Below, in pieces: positions 55,993-62,829 of a stretch of 64,000 nucleotides of DNA. How positions within the stretch are numbered: the first letter of the stretch is position 1; each line of letters opens with the position of its first letter. The notes below the pieces were generated by a model. The model made no database searches. It saw only the letters and a list, made by a program, of their open reading frames with translations, and had not been told where the DNA came from. Source of the DNA: Bin87 sp964347975. GTDB taxonomy: Bacteria > Chloroflexota > Dehalococcoidia > Lucifugimonadales > UBA3495. The stretch covers positions 124,001-188,000 of the forward strand of contig CAYGAY010000001.1 of assembly GCA_964347975.1 (NCBI GenBank), given 5' to 3'. A program made the position numbers and the translations under genes.

Positions 55993-56892
55993 TTACTGCA
56001 CTGGCAACAGCCCGGATACGAACAGCTCATCCGGCAATTCGCCCACCGCCGCTACGATGCCGTCCGCATCCGATGGCGGTTCCGCCAGTGCTTTGGGGAC
56101 CTTTCCGTTCAGAAAGCCGTATATTTCAGTCAAGGGGCGGTTATTTCTGATTTGAATGAAGCCGACCTGATGATTTTCAGCGGTCTGCCGCGCAGTGGAA
56201 CGCGGGCCGATCTGGTCAAATATCACCATGCCGCCGGTTCCCACGCGGGTTATTTTGTCCTCGATTACTTCCTGGTTCCCCCGTTCAATAAGTCCCATCT
56301 CCACCCGGATCCTACCGCGCCGGCTGGCGATTTCAACGTCAATTTCCCGAGGAACTTCCGCATCCCGCTGCATATTCAGCCAAAAGTCCGTCCCTTCCTC
56401 TAACCCCAGGATGGTGAGGCCAGCGCGGAGGAACGCTCTTTCCAGCGTTTTGCCGGCAGTGGATTTTCTTGAGCCGCGGATGGTCAAGGTCGCAGCGCCA
56501 GCCCAAAGCATCAGCATCGCATCGTCAAAGGGTACGTCGGGGGCATTCTCAGTGACTTCACGGATGTGATTAGCCACTTCCGCAAGGTAATTGAGCCGCT
56601 CATCCCGGCGAATGCCCAAGTTCTGGGCAGTTTTATTGGTCAGCCCCAATAGCCACCAAGCCAGGTCGTTGCCGCTTTCATCCAGCGCGGCGCGGACCGC
56701 AGCCATCCATTCCGTATGCCCAGCATCGGCCGGCAGGCATTGCCGGACGGCGATTAGTTGCTGATAGGCGTCCAGCAGCTGGTTGCGGGTCTGTCCTTCC
56801 GTGTACAGCCGATAGTTATAGCCCTGGAACAGCGCCGCCACTATCTGCCGCACTCCCTCGGCAGAATTGAGGGCATATAGGTTCGGCGTCAT
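55993..56892 (-). CDS. Type II restriction endonuclease, probably CfrBI-like
   Basis: The 299-residue protein is placed as the restriction partner of the adjacent methyltransferase. It begins YALNSAEGVRQIVAALFQGY. Its likely catalytic part is REIDVEIASRRGRIRVEMGL then IERGNQEVIEDKITRVGTGG, an Asp/Glu...Glu...DK arrangement like PD-(D/E)XK variants. Next comes FIQIRNNRPLTEIY. I place it near the CfrBI family from the IRVEMGLI...GN.EV..DK pattern, but this needs a profile search. It overlaps the methyltransferase 3' end by 77 bases in another frame. Confidence 0.7.
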   Translation of the reverse strand: MTPNLYALNSAEGVRQIVAALFQGYNYRLYTEGQTRNQLLDAYQQLIAVRQCLPADAGHTEWMAAVRAALDESGNDLAWWLLGLTNKTAQNLGIRRDERLNYLAEVANHIREVTENAPDVPFDDAMLMLWAGAATLTIRGSRKSTAGKTLERAFLRAGLTILGLEEGTDFWLNMQRDAEVPREIDVEIASRRGRIRVEMGLIERGNQEVIEDKITRVGTGGMVIFDQIGPRSTARQTAENHQVGFIQIRNNRPLTEIYGFLNGKVPKALAEPPSDADGIVAAVGELPDELFVSGLLPVQ

Positions 56893-58039
56893 GCTCCGCG
56901 CTCCCAAAATACTGGAGATCGTCGAAATCCACCGCAAAGTCGAAGCCCGGCTGCCTCAACTCCTGCCGCATCGTCTCAAAGTAATCGGCGCGTTTCTCCA
57001 CCAGCACGAACCGCCGGCCCATGGTGGCGGCCACCCGCCCCACGGTGCCCGTGCCGGCAAAGGGATCAAGCACACAATCCCCCTCAAATGAATAATACCG
57101 GATGACCCGGCTGACCAGCTCATCAGGGAATACGGCCGGATGCGCTTTGTGATTTGACGGAGTTATATCCCACACGTTGGTCTTGTCATAATCACCCAGG
57201 ATCAGGGAACGCTCCACCGCCGCCGGATCGGGATGGTTCCGCAGGTTCCAGTCAATCAGGCGGTCGGTTCTCTTGCGATAAACCAGCACGTATTCGGTCA
57301 CGGTCACCGGCTTGTACTGCAACGGCTGCCGGTCGGCGGCGAACCGCCGGCCCCGGCCCAGGTGCCAGCCCGCCCCTTCCGGCTTGCGCCAGATGATGTC
57401 GTCAATGAACTCAAAGCCAATCCGGTCCAGGATGGGATGCAGGTCAAAGGGGATGGGCAGCCGCTTGCTGGCCGTGTTGCGGGAAGCGCGTCGCACCAGC
57501 ACCGGCGACACGTTGACTACCAGGAACCGCCCTTTCGCCAGCGCGGCGTGGCAAGCCTCAAAAGCCTCGCCCAGAAACTCCAGATAAGACGGGTAATCAA
57601 CGTACTCCGCGCAATCGGGCTTGGCGTTGAAATAAGGCGGCGAGGTGAACGCCAGTTGCGCGCTGTCCGGCGGAAACTCCGCCAGCGCGACCCGGCAGTC
57701 GCCCAATATCGCCTTGTTGGGAATCGGCGGAAAGACAATCCGGGCTTTCCCGCCGGCGCGGCGCGGCCGGCGGTTCGGATGCAATTGCCGCAACCGCTCG
57801 GAAACCATGGTTGGCGCCGGCGCGCGACAAATCTCGCCGCCCGCCCCAACCTGAATTTCACCAACCGAGTGGCCGGGAACGGCATCCGACACCAGCGCCA
57901 CCCGCCAGAGCGCCAGCCGGTCGTCCCACTCCGGCAACCCCAGCGACAAGCCCAACCCTTCCCATGCCGGCATCCATTCCTGTAGCCAGCCCCGAGCCAG
58001 CCGGCGCGCGTCGTCCGTCAACAACTTTTCGCCAATCAT
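56816..58039 (-). CDS. Site-specific DNA (cytosine-N4) methyltransferase
   Basis: The 407-residue protein is a class beta amino-methyltransferase. The catalytic motif is FTSPPYFNAK (TSPPY, 132-136; the Ser suggests N4-cytosine). The SAM motif is VLDPFAGTGTVGRVA (DPFAGTGT, 325-332). The YKPVTVTEYVLVYRK and HPAVFPDELVSRVIRYYS segments lie between, as usual. ATG 58039 is 6 bases after GACAAT, suggesting a leaderless mRNA. The 3' end overlaps the endonuclease gene by 77 bases. It protects the recognition site, which is not known. Confidence 0.92.
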   Translation of the reverse strand: MIGEKLLTDDARRLARGWLQEWMPAWEGLGLSLGLPEWDDRLALWRVALVSDAVPGHSVGEIQVGAGGEICRAPAPTMVSERLRQLHPNRRPRRAGGKARIVFPPIPNKAILGDCRVALAEFPPDSAQLAFTSPPYFNAKPDCAEYVDYPSYLEFLGEAFEACHAALAKGRFLVVNVSPVLVRRASRNTASKRLPIPFDLHPILDRIGFEFIDDIIWRKPEGAGWHLGRGRRFAADRQPLQYKPVTVTEYVLVYRKRTDRLIDWNLRNHPDPAAVERSLILGDYDKTNVWDITPSNHKAHPAVFPDELVSRVIRYYSFEGDCVLDPFAGTGTVGRVAATMGRRFVLVEKRADYFETMRQELRQPGFDFAVDFDDLQYFGSAEHDAEPICPQFCRGSAADSGGAVPGL

Positions 58040-58100
58040 GGCAGAATTGTCGCAGGTAGCCGGCAAAATCCGCAAGGGGCCGGTGTCGCTGCCAAGCCCA

Positions 58101-59468
58101 TTACCTCCAGTCGCCCATCGAGCCATCCCATGCAACCCACGCTCCGCTGGCCAGGTAAAATCTGGTCAACTGGCAAGGTTCAATCAGACCAACATAATTA
58201 CGGTTTCCATACATCGCCTGAATAAACCCGCTAAATAAGTAGGGTAGCGTTTCGTCATGGAAACTATTGTAGTATCTCCCCGTGTATGTGTAGGGACTTG
58301 ATGGGGATCGCCCTTCTACCCACCCACACAGCCGGGTAGGTTCAATCAAAGTGGGACCACCGAAGAGGGTAGGGTCAGTTGCACGGCCACCTGAGACTCG
58401 GGCATATTTGATTCGGTCAACGTTGTTGTAACACCAGTAAATGTCAACCCACACTGAGAATGTTCGGATCAGGAAATCTTCAACGGTTTCGTGAGTGTAT
58501 GTCATGCACTCAAACTCGTTGCTTTGTCCGCCAGCGTCGTCTGAACCATCTTCTGGCATGGGTTGTGGTCCACTAAGTGTACCTCTGTAGCAAGTTCGCA
58601 CCGTTTCGCCATATAACGCCCGTTCCCAGTCATTTTTTGCCGGCCTCTCAATACACTCTTCCCAGGAACCAGATTCTGGCGCCGTTGACTGACCTTCCGC
58701 ATTCGATTCTGATGAACCGGGAGGAGGAGGAAACGGGCCACCTTGAGGAATAGAAGGCGGGGCAGGCGGTGCAAAGTTGATATTGGGGTGACGGCCCAGG
58801 TGCACACAACGTTCGCCTGTTTCGTTACAGTTGAAAAATACCCGGATAATTGGGTTGTCGGTAAAATCGCCCAATGGGATTGAATATCTGGAATCACTGA
58901 GCGCCGGAGAAGTGGTGAACTCCTCGTCGCCCTCGGACCGGTATTTCACGACGTAATGTCCGGGCAAATCATCCCAGTCAATTTCAACGGTGTAGTCATC
59001 GGCAGTGTCTTCGCTGTCAGCCTGACCATTGTTGTTGTCATCGTCGTCGTTTTCCGTCACCCAAACTCTCACTGCCGGGTTCTCTGCCGTGTTGATAATT
59101 ACGGCGGCAGTCACGGTGGCGGCCGGGCGGCTGCATCCGGCCTCGTTGCACGCCTCTACGCGTACCACCCAAAGGCCTTGACTTGATACCGTGAACGACG
59201 CTCTGCCGGCTGTGGTGACGACTTCGTCGCCATCCGCAAAGGATTCGCCGTGAGGGCGCCAGCGAACGCGGTAGGAGTCTGCCCCCGCGACTGCCGGCCA
59301 CACCGCGGCCAGGTTGGTTGTTCCGGGTTCAGCCGTCACGGTCACTGACGCCGGCGGTGGCGGCGGTGGCGAATCATCAGCGCGCGCTTCCTGTAGATAC
59401 AATACCGCGCCGATAATAACGTTGGCCAGGATCAATACTCCCAATATGCTGACAAAAATATTGCGCAT
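58101..59468 (-). CDS. Surface protein with fibronectin type III-like domain
   Basis: The 455-residue protein has an N-terminal membrane anchor (FVSILGVLILANVIIGAVLY, residues 5-24) and a Pro-rich stretch. An FN3-like domain follows at about 38-115 (VTAEPGTTNLAAVWPAVAGA, YRVRWRPHGESF, VVRVEACNEAGCS). An acidic Asn/Asp-rich segment, a second FN3-like repeat (YTVEIDWDDLPGHYVVKYR) and a long Cys-containing C-terminal region with no recognisable domain complete it. The C-terminal third is AT-richer than its neighbours. It sits alone upstream of the restriction set. Confidence 0.75.
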   Translation of the reverse strand: MRNIFVSILGVLILANVIIGAVLYLQEARADDSPPPPPPASVTVTAEPGTTNLAAVWPAVAGADSYRVRWRPHGESFADGDEVVTTAGRASFTVSSQGLWVVRVEACNEAGCSRPAATVTAAVIINTAENPAVRVWVTENDDDDNNNGQADSEDTADDYTVEIDWDDLPGHYVVKYRSEGDEEFTTSPALSDSRYSIPLGDFTDNPIIRVFFNCNETGERCVHLGRHPNINFAPPAPPSIPQGGPFPPPPGSSESNAEGQSTAPESGSWEECIERPAKNDWERALYGETVRTCYRGTLSGPQPMPEDGSDDAGGQSNEFECMTYTHETVEDFLIRTFSVWVDIYWCYNNVDRIKYARVSGGRATDPTLFGGPTLIEPTRLCGWVEGRSPSSPYTYTGRYYNSFHDETLPYLFSGFIQAMYGNRNYVGLIEPCQLTRFYLASGAWVAWDGSMGDWR

Positions 59469-59629
59469 TATGATTATCTCCGTTGCGTAAAGTTTCCACG
59501 GGGACCAAACTCCCCGGGTCCAAAATTGTTGAGGCAGGCTAACATAAAGGTGGGTAACACGCTAGCATTGCAGCGTTTCGCCGCCGGCTATGTATCCGTC
59601 CATCGTTCCCACCGCTTTCCCTGCTGCGC

Positions 59630-59635
59630 TATAAT
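59630..59635 (+). promoter_or_regulatory. Leaderless promoter of the glycerate kinase gene
   Basis: A consensus TATAAT sits 6 bases before the ATG at 59642, so transcription should begin at the A of the start codon. No Shine-Dalgarno sequence is present. The -35 region has TTCCCA at 59606-59611. Confidence 0.65.
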
Positions 59636-59641
59636 CCTTCC

Positions 59642-60799
59642 ATGCCACTCCGCATCGTCATCGCTCCACAGGCGTTCAAACAAAGCCTCGGTGCCCGTGC
59701 CGCCGCCCTGGCCATGGAGCGCGGCGTACTTAGCGCCCTGCCCGACGCCGAAACCACTCTCATCCCGGTAGCCGACGGCGGCGATGGCACCCTGGCTGCC
59801 CTGATTGACACTACCGCCGGCCGGTTCCGCCAGGCCGCCGTAACCGGCCCCCTGGGCGATCCGGTTGCCGCCCAGTGGGGCGTCATGGGCGATGGTCAAA
59901 CCGCCGTCATCGAAATGGCGCTGGCCTCCGGCCTCGCGCTGATACCCGACGACCACCGTGACCCGCGCCAGGCCACCACCTACGGCGCCGGCCAGTTGAT
60001 CCATGCCGCTCTGGATGCCGGCTACACCCGCATCATCGTCGGTCTCGGTGGCAGCGCCACCAACGACGGCGGCGCCGGCATGGCCGCGGCCTTGGGCGTC
60101 CGCTTCCTGGATGCCTCCGGCAAGGATCTGCCTCCCGGCGGGGCCGCCCTTGCCAACCTGGCCCACATTGACGTTTCGCACCGCCATCCGGCTCTTTCCG
60201 ACGCCGCCATCATTGGCGCGACCGACGTTACCAACCCCCTGTGCGGCGACACCGGAGCGTCCGCCATCTTCGGCCCCCAGAAGGGCGCAACGCCCTCGAT
60301 GGTCGCCGAGTTGGATGCCTGCCTGTCTAATTTCGCCGCCGTGGTGAAATCCGACCTGGGCATCGACGTGCTCGACACGCCCGGGTCGGGGGCCGCCGGC
60401 GGCCTGGGCGCCGGCCTCATCGCATTTGCCGGCGCCGAACTGCGTTCCGGCATTGATATGATATGCGACGTGCTGGACTTCGACCAACACGCCGCCGCCG
60501 CCGACCTGGTAATCACCGGCGAAGGCCGCGCCGACCGCTCCACCGCCTTCGACAAAGCCCCGGTCGGCATCGCCCGCCGCGCCCAGTCATTCGGTGTTCC
60601 CACCATCTTGCTCGCCGGCAGCCTTGGCCCAGGCTACGATCTGTTGTACGACCACGGCATCGACGCCATCATGCCCATCGCGGAAGAGCCCATGGATTTG
60701 GCCGCCAGTTTGCAGAACGGCGCCGCACTCCTCGAGCGTGCCGCCGAGCGCGCGATCCGGCTCTATAACCTCGGCCGCAGTCCAATGCCGAAAACCTGA
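59642..60799 (+). CDS. Glycerate kinase (GarK/GlxK family)
   Basis: The enzyme phosphorylates glycerate, feeding it into glycolysis or serine metabolism. The 385-residue protein has IVIAPQAFKQSLGARAAALA at the start and LIPVADGGDGTLAALID. It then has the GLGGSATNDGGAGMAAALGV signature, VTNPLCGDTGASAIFGPQKG, GAAGGLGAGLIAFAGA, and LVITGEGRADRSTAFDKAPV. The start is defined by a leaderless-type promoter directly upstream. Confidence 0.95.
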   Translation: MPLRIVIAPQAFKQSLGARAAALAMERGVLSALPDAETTLIPVADGGDGTLAALIDTTAGRFRQAAVTGPLGDPVAAQWGVMGDGQTAVIEMALASGLALIPDDHRDPRQATTYGAGQLIHAALDAGYTRIIVGLGGSATNDGGAGMAAALGVRFLDASGKDLPPGGAALANLAHIDVSHRHPALSDAAIIGATDVTNPLCGDTGASAIFGPQKGATPSMVAELDACLSNFAAVVKSDLGIDVLDTPGSGAAGGLGAGLIAFAGAELRSGIDMICDVLDFDQHAAAADLVITGEGRADRSTAFDKAPVGIARRAQSFGVPTILLAGSLGPGYDLLYDHGIDAIMPIAEEPMDLAASLQNGAALLERAAERAIRLYNLGRSPMPKT

Positions 60800-60827
60800 A
60801 AATCCCGGAAATTCTGTTTCTGACCAA

Positions 60828-61271
60828 ATGCCCTTCACCCTCGACGCCTCCCACTGGCTCCCTCGCCAACCCGAGGAAATCTTCGACTTCTACGCCGACG
60901 CCTTCAACCTGGAACGCCTGACGCCCCCCTGGTTGCGCTTCCGCGTCGTCACCCCGCCCCCCATCACCATGCGGGCCGGCGTAGAAATAGAGTACCGGCT
61001 CCGCCTGAAAGGCATACCTCTGTCCTGGCGCAGCCGCATCACGGCCTGGAACCCGCCCCATAGTTTCATTGATGAGCAGGTCAAAGGCCCTTACCGACGC
61101 TGGGCGCACCGGCACACCTTCACGCCCAGCGACGGCGGAACGCTGGTTCGTGACCAGGTGGAATACGATATGCTGGGCTGGTGGCTGGCCGACCGCCTCC
61201 TCGTGCGCCGGGACCTGCGACGCATTTTCGCCTATCGCCAGGAACGTCTCACCGAAATATTCAGCGGTTGA
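60828..61271 (+). CDS. SRPBCC (START/Bet v1-like) family protein
   Basis: The 147-residue protein resembles SRPBCC-fold proteins similar to YfcH-associated or cyclase/dehydrase-like members: LDASHWLPRQPEEIFDFYAD, AFNLERLTPPWLRFRVVTPP, MRAGVEIEYRLRLKGIPLSW, and FTPSDGGTLVRDQVEYDMLG. It should have a hydrophobic ligand pocket. ATG 60828 starts the domain; a longer frame upstream overlaps glycerate kinase and is rejected. It lies 28 bases after glycerate kinase on the same strand. Ligand and role are unknown. Confidence 0.82.
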   Translation: MPFTLDASHWLPRQPEEIFDFYADAFNLERLTPPWLRFRVVTPPPITMRAGVEIEYRLRLKGIPLSWRSRITAWNPPHSFIDEQVKGPYRRWAHRHTFTPSDGGTLVRDQVEYDMLGWWLADRLLVRRDLRRIFAYRQERLTEIFSG

Positions 61272-61276
61272 CCGTT

Positions 61277-61309
61277 GTCATTGCGCGCAGCGCGGCAATC
61301 CCGTCAAGG
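61277..61309. repeat. Family B repeat fragment
   Basis: The sequence GTCATTGCGCGCAGCGCGGCAATCCCGTC resembles the end of the family B unit and holds a GCGCGC hairpin. It overlaps the stop codon of the HEPN gene. Confidence 0.55.
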
Positions 61310-61705
61310 TATCCGCTGTCCCACGAAATTCACTACGATCCCGGCCAGCTCAATCGCCCGCTCCGCATCAACGTCGTCAAACGCTTCCGACGGTATCCCG
61401 CTGGGCAGGTAACCCGGATAGCGAGTGATGTCGTAGTACTTGTCCAGCTGGCGGGCGTCCGCCTTGATCGTGTCGAAGAACATCTCGAAAATCTTGGCGT
61501 CCTCGCACAGGTCAATCAGCGAGTTGCCCCACACGTCCTCCGCCCCTCGCTTGTACAGGTACGCTTTCACCGCCTTCTCGGCGGCCTGCTGGCACAGGAA
61601 ACACGCCACGTTGTAGCGGCCGCCCTGGCGGTTATATCCGGCGTCCTCAAGGTCTTGCTCCGCCTGGCGAAACCAGCGAGCGCCTTCCGCAGCGAAATCA
61701 GGCAT
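61304..61705 (-). CDS. HEPN-domain protein (HepT-like toxin candidate)
   Basis: The 133-residue protein has the HEPN pattern: AARWFRQAEQDLEDAGYN-like N-terminus, YNVACFLCQQAAEKAVKAYL, a mid helix, and LDKYYDITRYPGYLPSG. In HEPN toxins the RX4-6H motif is catalytic; here the C-terminal TRYPGY resembles the non-RNase substrate-binding HEPN subclass, and no clear RX4H is seen. The ATG overlaps the stop of the upstream MNT gene by 8 bases, the typical HEPN/MNT pairing. Confidence 0.85.
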   Translation of the reverse strand: MPDFAAEGARWFRQAEQDLEDAGYNRQGGRYNVACFLCQQAAEKAVKAYLYKRGAEDVWGNSLIDLCEDAKIFEMFFDTIKADARQLDKYYDITRYPGYLPSGIPSEAFDDVDAERAIELAGIVVNFVGQRIP

Positions 61706-62039
61706 CAAAAACCACCCTTCCTTGCTTGCAGACCTGGTACAGCGCGGGCAGCGTATCCTGCAGTTCCTCAAACTCCGCCGGAGTATAAACCTGCGCCCTC
61801 ATTCCCACTTGCGAGCCGATGTGATACGAAAAAAAGTCCGCCCGGCGTCCAAAGGGCCGGTCGGTGTCGTGCACGAACACGAAATCAATGGTGCTGGCCG
61901 GCGAATAATCACCGCTTACCATGTCGCCGATGAGGATGGCTTTTTCGATGCCCAGCGTCGGAAACACGTCCATCATTTCTGCCAGTTGCTGCTCCATCAT
62001 CTGCTTCCTGAACTGGATGAACCCTACTCGCATCGGCAT
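61698..62039 (-). CDS. MNT-type nucleotidyltransferase-like protein, degenerate active site
   Basis: The 113-residue protein aligns with minimal nucleotidyltransferases. The active-site region reads AILIGDMVSGDYSPASTIDFVFV. In active members this is GSxxRGD..x.SDID, with Ser after Gly and Asp-x-Asp for metal. Here Ser is Asp, and the first metal Asp is Thr, with only the second Asp kept. Catalysis is therefore doubtful. The partner is the HEPN gene directly downstream. The gene starts 4 bases after the lutC stop. Confidence 0.8.
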   Translation of the reverse strand: MPMRVGFIQFRKQMMEQQLAEMMDVFPTLGIEKAILIGDMVSGDYSPASTIDFVFVHDTDRPFGRRADFFSYHIGSQVGMRAQVYTPAEFEELQDTLPALYQVCKQGRVVFDA

Positions 62040-62043
62040 GATT

Positions 62044-62826
62044 TTACTCCTGTTCCAGCAATAGCAAGTGGACTTCCCGCGGCCCGTGTACGCCCACCAC
62101 GATAGTCTGCTCGATGTCCGCCGTCCGGCTCGGCCCGCTGATGAAGTTCAGATAGCTCCCCATATCACCGCCGTAGCGATAATACTCCAACCGTCGCAGC
62201 GTGAAGAGATCGTCCAGCGTGCCTATCACCTCCGACGGCCTTACGATAGCCACGTGAACCGGCGGCGTCACCGAAACCAGCCGGCTCAGCCCCCGTTTTG
62301 GAAGCACGATCACGGACCCGGTTTCCGCGATGGCGTAATCCACTCCGGTTATCCCCATGCCACACTCCGCCAGCCGCCGCCGCAGCGCCGGCCGGACCGC
62401 GTCATCTTCGTACACCGCCCGCCACGCCAGCGCCCCGGCCCCCGCCAGCGCCGCGTCCACCGGAACCGCGTCGAATACTGGTTGCTCCGACCGCGCCACC
62501 GACGTTACTCCCAGACGCCGGACCAGCGCCACCAGGTAATCCAGCGCATCCTCTCCGCCGTCGCACCTCGCCACGTTCCAGCCTCGCAGCGCGGCGGTGT
62601 CCGCCATCTTGTCCAGCAAGACCGGCATCTCCCCGGCAATCCCCTCCCGAACCGCAGCCGCCCGCAGTTCTAGCTCTGATAACCCATCATGCAACGCAGC
62701 ATAAGGGGCCGCCGGCGGCCCTTCCTCCCGCCCCAACGCCTCCCGAACCGACCCGAGAAATTGTGCCGATGGGATACCCATAGAGCCGCCGACTGGTCCG
62801 GCTGTATGCTTGTCAGGGATACTCAT
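62044..62826 (-). CDS. lutC: LUD-domain lactate utilisation protein LutC
   Basis: LutC is a subunit of the Lut lactate oxidation complex. The 260-residue product contains the LUD-domain core: GITGVDYAIAETGSVIVLPK, RLVSVTPPVHVAIVRPSEVI, and the C-terminal SYLNFISGPSRTADIEQTIV with GVHGPREVHLLLLE. ATG 62826 follows the lutB stop by 3 bases. An internal ATG at 62781 is an alternative. It is downstream of lutB on the same mRNA. Confidence 0.92.
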   Translation of the reverse strand: MSIPDKHTAGPVGGSMGIPSAQFLGSVREALGREEGPPAAPYAALHDGLSELELRAAAVREGIAGEMPVLLDKMADTAALRGWNVARCDGGEDALDYLVALVRRLGVTSVARSEQPVFDAVPVDAALAGAGALAWRAVYEDDAVRPALRRRLAECGMGITGVDYAIAETGSVIVLPKRGLSRLVSVTPPVHVAIVRPSEVIGTLDDLFTLRRLEYYRYGGDMGSYLNFISGPSRTADIEQTIVVGVHGPREVHLLLLEQE

Positions 62827-62829
62827 AAA

